A program made the position numbers and the translations under genes. DNA of 56,000 bases from Pseudomonadales bacterium. Its GTDB lineage: Bacteria > Pseudomonadota > Gammaproteobacteria > Pseudomonadales > Azotimanducaceae. The DNA is taken from the NCBI GenBank assembly GCA_017854255.1, contig JAFMIA010000014.1:1-56000 (forward strand), in the 5' to 3' direction. The notes under the pieces are model-generated. The model was not told where the DNA came from. It did no database searches and saw only the letters and a list, made by a program, of their open reading frames with translations. Below, one piece after another: positions 37,497-47,208 of the stretch. Positions within the stretch are counted from its first letter, which is position 1. Every line of letters begins with the position of its first letter.

Positions 37497-38851
37497 AGGA
37501 TCATGCCTGTATCGAGTGCACTGACCCAGTCTCCGCGCAGGGAGTTGGGTAAGGCCTCGGTCACATTGATCCGACTAAACCCGCCAATGAGTGCGGCATC
37601 ATCCGATCTAAAATTCACGACCCGATTATTTTCGGTTCGACCTTGCAGCTGTCCAGGATCCTTTTTAGACACGCCCGTGACCAGAACGACCTGCTCGGTG
37701 CCCACCATTCGCCGACTAATCAGCATGGCATGCTGCAGAATCCGAGCTTGCAGGATATTTAATCGTTCTTTTTTTACATCCATCGGCGTCTCATCGGGCA
37801 ACTCCGCCGCCGGGGTTCCCGGTCGGGCGCTAAAAATAAAACTAAAGGAATGATCAAAACCCAGCGCTTCTATGAGGCTCATCGTGGCGGCGAAATCCTC
37901 ATCGGTTTCTCCTGGAAAGCCAATGATAAAGTCTGAAGACAAGCTGATGTCAGGCCGTATTGCTCTCAGCCGTCGTATTTTGGACTTGTACTCCAAGACG
38001 GTGTGACCCCGCTTCATCCGAGCCAAAATACGATCTGAGCCACTTTGGACTGGCAAATGCAGGTGGCTGACCAATTCTGGCACTTCTGCATAGAGGTCAA
38101 TCAAACTGTCGGTAAATTCCATCGGGTGTGAGGTTGTATAGCGAATCCGGTCGATCCCCGGGATCTGTGCAACGGTTGCAATCAAATACGCCAAATCCGC
38201 GAATTGATCGTCTTCCAGCTTGCCGCGATAGGCGTTGACATTTTGACCGAGTAAATTGACCTCACGCACCCCTTTTTCTGCGAGCTGAATGACTTCCCGA
38301 ACGACATCAATCAAAGGGCGACTGACCTCTTCACCCCGAGTGTAGGGCACCACGCAAAATGTGCAGTATTTACTACAGCCTTCCATGATCGAAACAAACG
38401 CGGATGGTCCGTCGACAGAGGGTTCAGGCAGTCGATCAAATTTCTCGATCTCCGGAAAGCTCACATCAATCACAGCTTGCGCGCTGTCTCGCTGGGTCTT
38501 CAGCATTGCCGGCAAGCGGTGGAGTGTTTGTGGCCCGAAGATTAAATCGACATAGGGCGCTCTGAGTTGGATCGCTTTGCCTTCTTGGCTGGCAACACAA
38601 CCGCCGACGCCAATTTTTAAAGATGGCTTAGCTTCTTTGAGTTTTCTCCATCGACCCAATTGATGGAAGACTTTTTCCTGAGCCTTCTCCCGAATAGAGC
38701 AGGTATTGAGCAATAATAAGTCTGCTTCGGCCTCAACATCAGTCAGCACATACCCATCGGTTGCACCCAGCAAATCTGCCATTTTAGAAGAATCGTACTC
38801 GTTCATCTGACAGCCATGGGTCTTGATAAATAATTTGGGTTGAAGGCTCAA
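37493..38851 (-). CDS. miaB: tRNA-2-methylthio-N6-isopentenyladenosine synthase MiaB
   Basis: A radical-SAM methylthiotransferase, about 452 residues, that modifies A37 of tRNAs. The N-terminal [20 protein letters not shown] and [17 protein letters not shown] carry the first iron-sulfur cysteines; the radical-SAM motif is CSKYCTFC, and a TRAM-type C-terminus follows ([11 protein letters not shown]). The start is uncertain. An upstream GTG at 38908 adds 19 residues unlike the family and lies upstream of a consensus -10 (TATAAT, 38882-38887). I prefer the TTG at 38851, which begins [11 protein letters not shown]. It is the first gene of the miaB-ybeZ-ybeY-corC-lnt operon. Confidence 0.93.
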   Translation of the reverse strand: MSLQPKLFIKTHGCQMNEYDSSKMADLLGATDGYVLTDVEAEADLLLLNTCSIREKAQEKVFHQLGRWRKLKEAKPSLKIGVGGCVASQEGKAIQLRAPYVDLIFGPQTLHRLPAMLKTQRDSAQAVIDVSFPEIEKFDRLPEPSVDGPSAFVSIMEGCSKYCTFCVVPYTRGEEVSRPLIDVVREVIQLAEKGVREVNLLGQNVNAYRGKLEDDQFADLAYLIATVAQIPGIDRIRYTTSHPMEFTDSLIDLYAEVPELVSHLHLPVQSGSDRILARMKRGHTVLEYKSKIRRLRAIRPDISLSSDFIIGFPGETDEDFAATMSLIEALGFDHSFSFIFSARPGTPAAELPDETPMDVKKERLNILQARILQHAMLISRRMVGTEQVVLVTGVSKKDPGQLQGRTENNRVVNFRSDDAALIGGFSRINVTEALPNSLRGDWVSALDTGMIL

Positions 38852-38881
38852 AGTCTCACACCACGTTTGGTTAGGACCCGC

Positions 38882-38887
38882 ATTATA
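38882..38887 (-). promoter_or_regulatory. Possible -10 element of the miaB promoter
   Basis: Reading the minus strand, TATAAT is an exact -10 hexamer about 31 bases upstream of the chosen miaB start. A matching -35 at 16-18 bp is poor, so this rests on one element. Confidence 0.4.
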
Positions 38888-39025
38888 TTCCGGACCGTCT
38901 CGAACCACTAGCGTCTTGAAAAATCCCTTGTCAGGCCTGATATTTCCACAAGGTTCGCGCTATACTCCAAGCGCGAAGGCCTTGCTTTACTCTACTGGTC
39001 TATTGAAATATTGAGCGTCCAAACT

Positions 39026-39358
39026 ATGCCTAGCTTTCCCACCTATAAAGTCATTTTCTATAACCAGGGGCAGATTTTCGAAATCTTTGCTCGCCAAATC
39101 TACCAATCAGACCTTTATGGCTTCATCGAAATTGAGGAACTGGTTTTTGGGGAACGCTCCGGTATGTTGGTGGATCCCAGCGAAGAAAAGTTAAAGGCCG
39201 AATTTGATGGCGTAAAACGCAGCTATCTCCCCATGCATTCAATCGTCCGAATCGACGAGGTTGCTAAAGAAGGGGTCGGAAAGATCTCCGAGGCCAAGGG
39301 CAATATTGCGCCCTTCCCGATGCCCGCCTTCAATCCCAAGGGCAGTGGCAAAGACTAA
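39026..39358 (+). CDS. DUF1820 family protein
   Basis: A 110-residue soluble protein of the DUF1820 family, found in gammaproteobacteria, with no known function. The family's features are visible: YKVIFYNQGQIFEIFARQI at the N-terminus, FIEIEELVFGER, and a central block ending MHSIVRIDEV. The start is the ATG (MPSFPTYK); a TTG five codons earlier is less likely. It is divergent from miaB, as in several related genomes. It is followed by an acyl-CoA ligase gene after 9 bp. Confidence 0.88.
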   Translation: MPSFPTYKVIFYNQGQIFEIFARQIYQSDLYGFIEIEELVFGERSGMLVDPSEEKLKAEFDGVKRSYLPMHSIVRIDEVAKEGVGKISEAKGNIAPFPMPAFNPKGSGKD

Positions 39359-39367
39359 TTTCGACCG

Positions 39368-40900
39368 ATGCATCCAGGCCTGCACAATCAACTGCGTCCG
39401 AACAAGCTCGCTTTTGTTTCTGACGACGGTACCCAACAAACGACCTATCGCCAATTGGACGAGCAATCCAATCAAACCGCGCATTTCCTATCCAGCCTTG
39501 GTCTAAAGCACCGCGATGGCATTGCCATCCTGTTAGACAATGACCTCCGATTTTTAACCATCGCCTGGGCCGCTCAACGCTCGGGACTGTACTTCACGCC
39601 GATCAGCACTTTTTTTCAGGCGGCGGAAGTCAATTACATCCTTGAAAACTGTGAAGCTCGCGTCCTGTTCACCAAGCAATCCATTTTGGACCAAACAAAC
39701 TTAACCTTACCCCCACAGTTGACCGTGGTGACGCTTGACCGGGGCCCAAGTCTTTCTTGGGGCACGGCCATTTCAGACTTTCCCATCACCCCTCAGGCCG
39801 ATGCGCGTGAGGGCGCCGAAATGATTTATTCCTCCGGCACGACCGGCCTTCCGAAAGGCGTGCGGTTTGATCTACCCTTATCCCCAGTCGGTACAGTGTC
39901 CGATCTGATTGCAAAACGCATCGAGATGCATGGCGTTAATGACAATACAAAGTACCTCTCTACCGCGCCGCTCTATCACTCAGCGCCTTTGCGGTACAAC
40001 CTAATGGTTTCTCGCCTAGGCGGCACGTCGGTCATCATGCGGAAATTTGATGCCCAGCAGGCCCTTAGGCTGATCGAGCAGCATCGCATCACCCACAGTC
40101 AATGGGTCCCAACCATGTTCAACCGATTGCTGGCGCTGCCCCAATCAGCTCGCGACAGCGCGGATCTCAGTAGCCTTCAATATGCCATCCACGCAGCAGC
40201 CCCATGCCCCATTGAGGTCAAGCAAGCCATGATCGCTTGGTGGGGGAATATTCTGTACGAGTATTACTCGGGCACCGAGTCGAACGGCTCAACCGCCATC
40301 ACCAGCGCCGAGTCCCTCACCCATCCGGGCAGTGTCGGTCGCGCCTTTCACGGCACCCTCCGAATTTTAGATGATGATTATAATATTTTGCCCGCTGGCG
40401 CCATCGGGAGCGTCTACTTTGAAAACGGCACAGATTTCAGCTATTTCAAAGACGAGGCCAAAACCGCCGCCGCCAAATCACCTCAAGGCTTCACAACATT
40501 AGGCGATATGGGATACCTCGATGATGCCGGCTACTTGTATTTGAAAGATCGCAAGTCCTTCATGATCATCTCTGGCGGCGTCAACATCTACCCACAAGAG
40601 ATCGAAGATCTGCTCGTGAGCCATGACGTTGTCCTCGATGCCGCTGTGTTTGGCGTCCCGGATGCGGATTTCGGCGAAGCGGTAAAAGCTGTGGTTGAGC
40701 TTAACCCGCGTTACAAAACCCAAGAACCGGACGCGCTCGCCGAAAAGCTGATCGCGTTTTGTCGCGCCAACCTATCCCATATTAAGTGCCCTAAAAGCAT
40801 CGAATTCATCGAGGTCCTACCCAGGCACCCCACGGGCAAACTCTACAAAGCAAAACTTCGTGCGCCGTATTGGGAAAACCGATCGTCATTGATCATTTAA
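39368..40900 (+). CDS. AMP-dependent acyl-CoA synthetase
   Basis: A 510-residue member of the ANL superfamily (acyl-CoA ligase/synthetase). The AMP-binding P-loop is YSSGTTGLPKGV; the later core motifs are TLGDMGYLDDAGY and LYLKDRKSFMIISGGVNIYP, and the catalytic-lysine block is HPTGKLYKAKL. The substrate is likely a carboxylic or fatty acid, but cannot be fixed. The gene is 9 bp downstream of the DUF1820 gene and convergent with folK, sharing a TTAA stop. Confidence 0.88.
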   Translation: MHPGLHNQLRPNKLAFVSDDGTQQTTYRQLDEQSNQTAHFLSSLGLKHRDGIAILLDNDLRFLTIAWAAQRSGLYFTPISTFFQAAEVNYILENCEARVLFTKQSILDQTNLTLPPQLTVVTLDRGPSLSWGTAISDFPITPQADAREGAEMIYSSGTTGLPKGVRFDLPLSPVGTVSDLIAKRIEMHGVNDNTKYLSTAPLYHSAPLRYNLMVSRLGGTSVIMRKFDAQQALRLIEQHRITHSQWVPTMFNRLLALPQSARDSADLSSLQYAIHAAAPCPIEVKQAMIAWWGNILYEYYSGTESNGSTAITSAESLTHPGSVGRAFHGTLRILDDDYNILPAGAIGSVYFENGTDFSYFKDEAKTAAAKSPQGFTTLGDMGYLDDAGYLYLKDRKSFMIISGGVNIYPQEIEDLLVSHDVVLDAAVFGVPDADFGEAVKAVVELNPRYKTQEPDALAEKLIAFCRANLSHIKCPKSIEFIEVLPRHPTGKLYKAKLRAPYWENRSSLII

Positions 40901-41382
40901 TCCCAAAGGGCGATGACCAAACTGGGCGCACGCTGGATCAAAACGCTCAAACCCTCATTGATCCCCGGAAATCGAAATGCCGGGGCGATATCCTGTAGCG
41001 GCTGGAGTACGAAGCGCCGATCCAAAACCTTTGGATGCGGCAAGGTGAGCGCAGGCGTCGAAAGGATCTCATCTCCGGCGGCAATTAAATCAAGATCCAA
41101 GGTCCGCGGCGTGTTCTTACCATGCTCTTTTGGGCGACCAAACGCCGCTTCAAGCGCTTGTAAGTTTGACAGCAAGGTTTCAAGAGGCAGACCGCTTTGA
41201 AACGCCACCACCGCATTCGCAAAGTCCGTCGCATCAGCTGCCATATCAACCGGTTCCGTGCGATAGATCTCGGAGGACCGAAACCCTTCCGGAAATTGTT
41301 GCGCCAGATGCGCCATGGCCCTTAAGACATTCTGATCTGGCGCACCAAGATTACTCCCAAGTGCTACAAAAACCTCCCGCAT
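40897..41382 (-). CDS. folK: 2-amino-4-hydroxy-6-hydroxymethyldihydropteridine pyrophosphokinase
   Basis: A 161-residue folate-pathway kinase that transfers pyrophosphate to hydroxymethyldihydropterin. The family signature is present as PRTLDLDLI, with ALGSNLG at the N-terminus and LPHPKVLDRRFVLQPL. Length matches E. coli FolK (159). It stands alone between convergent acyl-CoA ligase and a divergent alcohol dehydrogenase. Confidence 0.95.
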   Translation of the reverse strand: MREVFVALGSNLGAPDQNVLRAMAHLAQQFPEGFRSSEIYRTEPVDMAADATDFANAVVAFQSGLPLETLLSNLQALEAAFGRPKEHGKNTPRTLDLDLIAAGDEILSTPALTLPHPKVLDRRFVLQPLQDIAPAFRFPGINEGLSVLIQRAPSLVIALWD

Positions 41383-41486
41383 CGATCCTCCTGACCACGG
41401 CTCAAAACTTCTAAAGTTTCAGCCCGCACGGCCTTCATTTTGTGTTAATTTTAAGCCTCGTTTGTTATTCACGCTAGGGACTCATC

Positions 41487-42572
41487 ATGAAAGCAGCTGT
41501 ATTGAGAGAACAAAACCAGCCCATGGAGATCGAAGAAGTTCAAATCTCAAAGCCTGGCCCACGAGAGGTCCTCGTTCGGCCCATTGCGGCGGGTGTCTGC
41601 CATAGCGATTTGCATTTTTTAGACGGCTCATATCCTTACATGCTGCCGACCATTTTAGGTCATGAGAGCGCCGGTGTCGTTGAAGAAGTCGGCAAAGATG
41701 TGACCTATGTTAAAAAGGGCGATCATGTCATTACCTGTCTCTCGGCCTTTTGCGGGCACTGCAATAAATGCCTGACGGGCCATTTATCGCTATGCCAAAG
41801 TCCCGAAGTGTCTCGGCCACCCGAAGTCGAATCTCGGTTGAGCATTGGCGGAGAAACCGTTCATCAATTTCTGAACCTGTCATCCTTCGCCGAGCTGATG
41901 CTGATCCACGAGCATGCACTGGTTAAAGTTCGAGAGGATATGCCGATGGATAGAGCCGCCTTGATTGGCTGCTCCACGACCACCGGCGTTGGCGCCGTTT
42001 TTCATACAGCGGGCGTCGAACCGGGCTCTATTGTCGCCGTAATCGGCTGCGGCGGTGTTGGACTCGCGGCGATTAATGGCGCTGCAATTGCGGGCGCATC
42101 CATGGTAATTGCAGTTGATATGGTCGACAGCAAACTCGAATTGGCTAAAGCCGTCGGCGCAACCCATACGATCAATGCGCGCTCAGGCAATGCCGTGGGT
42201 GAGGTCCTTGAACTCACCAAAGGCGGATGCGATTACACTTTCGAGGCGATCGGCTTAAAGGCCACTGCCGAGCAGGCCTTCCAGATGCTTTGTAGCGGCG
42301 GCACCGCAACCATTATCGGCATGATTCCGGTCGGCACGATGGTCGAGCTGCATGGCGTTGACTTTTTAATGGAGAAAAAAATACAGGGCTCTAATATGGG
42401 CTCCAACCGGTTTAGAATTGATATGCCGCGCTTCGTTGATTTCTACCTGAATGGCAAGCTTCATCTCGATCAAATGATCTCAAAGCACATCAAATTAGCA
42501 GACGTTAATACGGCGCTCCATGCACTCAAGAGTGGCGAAGAAGCGCGTCATGTCATCATGTTTGATCAATAA
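41487..42572 (+). CDS. Zinc-dependent alcohol dehydrogenase
   Basis: A 361-residue medium-chain dehydrogenase. The catalytic zinc site is suggested by GVCHSDLHFL and GHESAGVV; the structural zinc loop is CGHCNKCLTGHLSLC, and VIGCGGVGLAAINGA is the NAD(P)-binding segment. This group oxidises primary alcohols or formaldehyde conjugates with NAD. It is followed after 12 bp by the small biotinyl-domain gene. Substrate not known. Confidence 0.9.
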   Translation: MKAAVLREQNQPMEIEEVQISKPGPREVLVRPIAAGVCHSDLHFLDGSYPYMLPTILGHESAGVVEEVGKDVTYVKKGDHVITCLSAFCGHCNKCLTGHLSLCQSPEVSRPPEVESRLSIGGETVHQFLNLSSFAELMLIHEHALVKVREDMPMDRAALIGCSTTTGVGAVFHTAGVEPGSIVAVIGCGGVGLAAINGAAIAGASMVIAVDMVDSKLELAKAVGATHTINARSGNAVGEVLELTKGGCDYTFEAIGLKATAEQAFQMLCSGGTATIIGMIPVGTMVELHGVDFLMEKKIQGSNMGSNRFRIDMPRFVDFYLNGKLHLDQMISKHIKLADVNTALHALKSGEEARHVIMFDQ

Positions 42573-42584
42573 AAGGATCCCTTG

Positions 42585-42809
42585 ATGGCCACAGCGCGAA
42601 TCAAATCAGAAATCACTGGTACCGTTTGGAAGGTCCTGCTTGCTGAGGGCGACGCCATCCAAGTTGAATCAGAGCTCATGATTTTGGAGTCTATGAAAAT
42701 GGAGATTCCGGTCGAGAGCACTGTTTCCGGGCGCATTCAAACGATTTTGGTCGCCCCAGGTGATGCCGTCGATGAAGATCAGGATCTTGCGATCATCGAG
42801 CTCGATTAG
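42585..42809 (+). CDS. Small biotinyl-domain (BCCP-like) protein
   Basis: A 74-residue protein that is essentially one biotin/lipoyl attachment domain. The biotinylation site is the lysine of ESMKMEIPV, and the fold ends VAPGDAVDEDQDLAII. Such a free-standing carrier usually belongs to a biotin-dependent carboxylase, but the carboxylase subunits are not in the window. The start ATG follows AAAAGGATC. Neighbours are an alcohol dehydrogenase and a convergent enoyl-CoA hydratase, whose end overlaps by four bases (TTAG). Confidence 0.85.
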   Translation: MATARIKSEITGTVWKVLLAEGDAIQVESELMILESMKMEIPVESTVSGRIQTILVAPGDAVDEDQDLAIIELD

Positions 42810-43585
42810 TCGCCGGTGAACGTCGGGGCGGTGCCCGCTAAAAAGCCCTGGATGCCCAGCGCACGATCCTGACTGCTGCCGGTCAATAAATTCTGATCGG
42901 CATCCATGTGCAAAATGGCCTGATCTAAGGCGCCTGAAATCTGGTTAATGGTCTGCTTTATCATTTGAACCGCAATCGGCGGTTGCGCCGCGTAACGGTC
43001 CGCCAACGCCTGTGCTCGAGGCATCAGTTGTTCTTCCGGCACCGCTTCATCCCAAAGCCCCCAGCTTAAAAGCGTTTGCGCATCCAATCGCTCGCCTAAC
43101 ATAATCATTCGCTTCGCCCGTGCAGGCCCGACCAATCGCGTGCAAAGTCCAACAGATTGCCACATTAAATTCATGCCCAGGTTCACTTCTGGGTAGCCAC
43201 CTATCGCCGTATCGGCGGCAATTCTGAAATCGCAGGCGGTTGGAATACAAAGCCCGCCGCCCAGGGCCGCGCCGTGCACCGCCGCAATGGTCACTTGGGG
43301 GATATCAATAATGGCACGCAGCATGCGGCCGCCGAGTTGCGCGTCCCGCCGTCGCTGAACCAAAGACGCGTCTGAGGCTGGTGCTTTCAAATCAGCACCG
43401 GCGCAGAAATGACGTCCAGCGCCGCGTATCACGAGCACCCTGGCCGGGTCGCTCAGCATCGATCGACCAAAGGCTTCAATGGCCAACATTAGCGCTGGAT
43501 TAAGCGCATTCAGCGCCTCCGGGCGGTTCAAGGTTAAGATTAAAACGTCATTCAAACGCTGGGTTGTTAACACCTCTTCAGCCAT
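42806..43585 (-). CDS. Enoyl-CoA hydratase/isomerase family protein
   Basis: A 259-residue crotonase-fold enzyme. The N-terminal LTLNRPEALNALNPALML and the oxyanion-hole region GAGRHFCAGADLKAP and AVHGAALGGGLCIPTACDFR are typical of enoyl-CoA hydratases. The start is the ATG with GGAGG upstream. It overlaps the DUF4340 gene by 8 bases, probably fortuitously, and is convergent with the biotinyl gene. Specificity is unknown. Confidence 0.88.
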   Translation of the reverse strand: MAEEVLTTQRLNDVLILTLNRPEALNALNPALMLAIEAFGRSMLSDPARVLVIRGAGRHFCAGADLKAPASDASLVQRRRDAQLGGRMLRAIIDIPQVTIAAVHGAALGGGLCIPTACDFRIAADTAIGGYPEVNLGMNLMWQSVGLCTRLVGPARAKRMIMLGERLDAQTLLSWGLWDEAVPEEQLMPRAQALADRYAAQPPIAVQMIKQTINQISGALDQAILHMDADQNLLTGSSQDRALGIQGFLAGTAPTFTGD

Positions 43586-44630
43586 CAATTTCCTCCCCAT
43601 CCTGAGGTTTTAAGAAATGCTCGAGCGAGCGATTCAAATCATCAAAATTGCGTTTTGCGATCCTAAAGTCGAATCGTGTGAGCGCCTCACGACTTGGGCC
43701 TAACACTTGATCCAGAGCCGGTGATCGCTTTGGCTCAACCGCCTTAACCTGAAGCGTCTCATCGCTCGCATCTGAAGGGTCCACCTCATCGGAATCAACC
43801 ACGATGCGCAACCAATGGCCTTCTTGTGCCGCCGCTGTTCTTAAGGTCAATCTGTGGCTCGAAGTCAACTGATACACCGCAGAGCCAGCCCCCACCCAGC
43901 GCGCCGGATCATGCAGTGCAATATCCAGAAGGCGCAGCTGTCCAACCGTTGTCGCAAGTGGCGTGAGGGCGGTGTCATAACGCAGCGTCCGTCCTTCCGG
44001 GGTCGCGGCTAAAACCCAGTTATCGCGCTCATCCCGAACGACCCGGTACTTCACTTCACCAGGATTGCTCAATTCAATGGATTCGATCATCTGGTCGTTA
44101 ATCGTCAGTAGACTGGGCGCGAGCCAATCGGCCGCTGCCGCGCTCACCTCAAGCGCCTGGTCAATAAGCCAGACTTGATCATCGGATTGAAACCGGACAA
44201 AGGTCCCCTGCCGAGTACTGGCTTGTTGGCCGATCACAACCGGCTTCAAAAGGGTATCGCCTTGAAACATTAAAACCGAAGCTGAATCACTGGCGTCTTC
44301 AAGTAAGCCCAACGCCTCATGATGTTTCGACAGCGCGGTCTTTTTCTCGATGAGGCGCGCCCGGTCCAGCTGATCAAGCAACTGAAATAATGGCTTGTCA
44401 TTGACCGGATAATTAAATCGTTGGGCAACAACCCAAGTCCCATTGTCAAAAACAAGGTCAACGCCATCGCCCGCCTTTGATAGGCGAAGCCCGGTCACCG
44501 ATGGCAGACGTTCCAAAAAGCCCGGGTACAACCAACGCATGGCAGGCGCCTCAAATCGTTGTCGTTGATCCAAGGCAATCGCAACCCCCATTCCGAATAA
44601 CAAGCCCACTATTAAGATCTTATTCCGCAT
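43578..44630 (-). CDS. DUF4340 domain protein of Gld-like ABC export cassette
   Basis: A 350-residue protein with an N-terminal membrane anchor (MRNKILIVGLLFGMGVAIAL) and a periplasmic DUF4340 region composed of repeated beta-rich units. The start is the ATG with GGGAG upstream; earlier in-frame codons overlap the upstream gene. DUF4340 proteins are typically found with GldA, GldF and GldG-like genes, as here. The gene begins inside the end of the GldG-like gene (TAA overlap of 11 bases), so the two are coupled. Its function is unknown. Confidence 0.83.
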   Translation of the reverse strand: MRNKILIVGLLFGMGVAIALDQRQRFEAPAMRWLYPGFLERLPSVTGLRLSKAGDGVDLVFDNGTWVVAQRFNYPVNDKPLFQLLDQLDRARLIEKKTALSKHHEALGLLEDASDSASVLMFQGDTLLKPVVIGQQASTRQGTFVRFQSDDQVWLIDQALEVSAAAADWLAPSLLTINDQMIESIELSNPGEVKYRVVRDERDNWVLAATPEGRTLRYDTALTPLATTVGQLRLLDIALHDPARWVGAGSAVYQLTSSHRLTLRTAAAQEGHWLRIVVDSDEVDPSDASDETLQVKAVEPKRSPALDQVLGPSREALTRFDFRIAKRNFDDLNRSLEHFLKPQDGEEIDG

Positions 44631-46464
44631 CGGCGAGCTCCCTACTCCGGATCCTGCGAAGTCCCACAAAGAGCCCGAGCAACACCGTTAACAAAACCGG
44701 CATGACGGCGATATTGATCAATTTTAGGTTAGCACCCAAACCCTGGATATCTCGATCCAAGCCATGACGAACTTCTCTTAACTGTTTTCGAATGCTTAAT
44801 TTTTGATCTTGAAAATTCTCGAGCGCCAAGGTCTGCTCCGGACTCAAGGTCAGCAAGCCATCTGTCGTCTTCTGCGCTTCAAGCTCAAGTAACCGTTGTT
44901 CTGTTTCTGCCAGCTCAACCTGCAATAACGCTGCGCTCTGTGAATAACGCGCCTCAGCGCCGCGTTTTAAATCCTGAACCACATCAAATGGACGGCTATA
45001 ACGGCCTCGACTTCGAATGCTGATTAAATCAGCACTGCCCGCAAGATGTTCTACCGAGTTCACCAAAAAACTCCCATTGTCCGCCCACGCGGTCGCGATC
45101 GGCTCACCAAAAAAGTTCTGAACCTGCACCCAGAGTCGGTCGGACAAGACATCCGTATCGCTCACCAAAATAAGGTTAATACCGACCGGCGCGGCGCCTG
45201 CAGCTGGATCCGCGAGGACCGCTGAGGCCGGTAAGACACCACTGAGCGCGACCGCGATCGACACCGCCTCACTTCCGGGCACAAACGTTTTCTGAAGGTC
45301 ACTTGGATCCCGCATAATCTGGAACTGCGCCGCATCCATGCCGCCAGCATAAATTGACGAGGACAACAGCGGCGTCACCGTAAGCTTTGGTTCAAACACA
45401 TCAATCAGGCCTGCGCTCGCCACATTGATGCTTTCCAAACTGGCCGTTGGGACCTCCAAAGGATTTAACTCTGTCGGGCCTAAGCCCAATATACCCAGGT
45501 GGCGGGTAGGCGTTCCGTTCTGTCCTGTAACACTGAGCGCCAATTGCGCGTCACCAACAATCTGCTGAGCCCGGAGCGCAACGCCCCAATCCTCGGTTAA
45601 CCAATTCAAATCGGAGGCTTGGCCTTGGGGTAAGGTCGGCATCATCGGCGACGGTGCGGCCTGATCCATCTCCGCCAAGGGATCAACAAAGGCAATGATC
45701 GCGCCCTGTCGCATCAAGAACGCTCGAATGGCTGCCTGAAGCGCATCGGGCACGGTTTTAGGATGGATCATTAACAAAAGGCTCACACCTGAATCAATGG
45801 TCTCGGCATCCTCGGCAATATCGACAATCTCAAAGTTCCTTTCTAGCTCACCGAGGGCTTGCCAGCCTGGCTCTGATCTAAAGGTTTCTGGGTTGACTCG
45901 ATCCCGAACGGGTAGGGATGATATCAAACCAATTTTCGGCTTCTCTATCTGAATCAACCTGAACAGCAGTTGGCTTATTTCATATTCTAAAAAGGTTTCC
46001 CGGTCCGGCTGAAAAAAGCCAATCACTTCCGTGTTGTCCAGCGCATTGCTGCCAACCAATCCGAAATACAAAACCTCTCCAGCGCTACCCACTGGGACCT
46101 TTTGCAGACCAAACCCATCCGCTTGGTCCTCCGCTTCAGAAAAGGGCATTGGGTCGATCTGGGTCAAGATCAATTGACCATTGCTTAATGACACATACTC
46201 ATCCAGCAGCGCCTCAACTCGGTCGGCATAGGTTCTCAGTTGCGTTAATTCGCGACTGCTCTCTTCAGAAAAGAAGTAGTACAAATGAATGGGTTCTTCA
46301 ATTGATTCAATGATGCGCTGGCTACCGCTGGATAAGGTAAACAATTTGTGTTCGGTCATATCCAAGCGAAGCCCTTTGAAGAAGGCGCTGCTAAATAAGA
46401 GCAGTAGTGCAAACACCAAAACTGCGACGACCGCGGTGGATAACTGTTTTAAATTTGAGTTCAT
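44620..46464 (-). CDS. GldG-like ABC transporter auxiliary protein
   Basis: A 614-residue protein with a membrane segment near the N-terminus (about 12-30), a large periplasmic GldG-type ABC_transp_aux domain with ELTQLRTYADRVEALLDEY and PAAGAAPVGINLILVSDT, and a C-terminal membrane segment. It lies between the permease and the DUF4340 gene. GldF/GldG-like proteins are named for gliding motility in Bacteroidetes, but in gammaproteobacteria their substrate is not known. Confidence 0.82.
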   Translation of the reverse strand: MNSNLKQLSTAVVAVLVFALLLLFSSAFFKGLRLDMTEHKLFTLSSGSQRIIESIEEPIHLYYFFSEESSRELTQLRTYADRVEALLDEYVSLSNGQLILTQIDPMPFSEAEDQADGFGLQKVPVGSAGEVLYFGLVGSNALDNTEVIGFFQPDRETFLEYEISQLLFRLIQIEKPKIGLISSLPVRDRVNPETFRSEPGWQALGELERNFEIVDIAEDAETIDSGVSLLLMIHPKTVPDALQAAIRAFLMRQGAIIAFVDPLAEMDQAAPSPMMPTLPQGQASDLNWLTEDWGVALRAQQIVGDAQLALSVTGQNGTPTRHLGILGLGPTELNPLEVPTASLESINVASAGLIDVFEPKLTVTPLLSSSIYAGGMDAAQFQIMRDPSDLQKTFVPGSEAVSIAVALSGVLPASAVLADPAAGAAPVGINLILVSDTDVLSDRLWVQVQNFFGEPIATAWADNGSFLVNSVEHLAGSADLISIRSRGRYSRPFDVVQDLKRGAEARYSQSAALLQVELAETEQRLLELEAQKTTDGLLTLSPEQTLALENFQDQKLSIRKQLREVRHGLDRDIQGLGANLKLINIAVMPVLLTVLLGLFVGLRRIRSRELADAE

Positions 46465-46473
46465 AAGCCCTCC

Positions 46474-47208
46474 TTAATCTGCTGCTTTGGCTTGCAGAAC
46501 CAGCCGCGTCAAGGTCAACCAAAGCCCGATCATCGCAATAAAATAAATCACGTCCGTCAACGCTAAGACGCCTTTTGAGATCGCCATAAAGTGTGCAATG
46601 ACGCTGAGACCGGCAATCAGATCCAAGATCAAAGCCGGCACCCAATCTTGGAAAAAGTTGAGCACCAACGGGAAACCCGCAAGCACCAACAGTAAACAGA
46701 CCGTACCGGTCAGAATAAAGGCAACGATCTGGCTTTTTGTTAGCGCGGAAAGGCAGCACCCCACTGCCAAAAAAGCGCCCGCCATAAACCAACTACCGAC
46801 ATAGCTTGCAGCGATCGCGCCATTATCAGGTTCTCCTAAGTAGTTAACCGACAGCCATAGCGGGAAGGTGCCCAGCAGCGCAAGCCCTGTAAACAGCCAA
46901 GCGGCCAAAAACTTGCCGAGGATTGCATCCCACAACGTGATCGGTAAGGTCAGCAAGAGTTCAATCGAACCGGATGCCCGCTCCTCCGACCACAGCCGCA
47001 TGGAGACCGCCGGGACCAAAAACAGGTACAGCCAAGGATGGAAGTTGAAAAAAGGTAGCAAGTCAGCTTGGCCGCGTTCATAAAACTGGCCGAGGTAAAA
47101 CGTAAAGGCGCTCGATAAAACCAAAAACACCAAGATAAAGACATAGGCGACCGGCGTCGTAAAGTAACTGGCGAATTCGCGGTTTAAAATAGTGGTGATG
47201 TTTTTCAT
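46474..47208 (-). CDS. ABC-2 type permease, GldF-like
   Basis: A 244-residue inner-membrane permease with about six membrane segments. The N-terminus (ITTILNREFASYFTTPVAYVF) and YLFLVPAVSMRLWSEERASGSIELLLTLPI are typical of the GldF/YhhJ-like ABC-2 family. Its start overlaps the ATPase gene by four bases, and the auxiliary gene follows after 9 bp. Confidence 0.88.
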   Translation of the reverse strand: MKNITTILNREFASYFTTPVAYVFILVFLVLSSAFTFYLGQFYERGQADLLPFFNFHPWLYLFLVPAVSMRLWSEERASGSIELLLTLPITLWDAILGKFLAAWLFTGLALLGTFPLWLSVNYLGEPDNGAIAASYVGSWFMAGAFLAVGCCLSALTKSQIVAFILTGTVCLLLVLAGFPLVLNFFQDWVPALILDLIAGLSVIAHFMAISKGVLALTDVIYFIAMIGLWLTLTRLVLQAKAAD

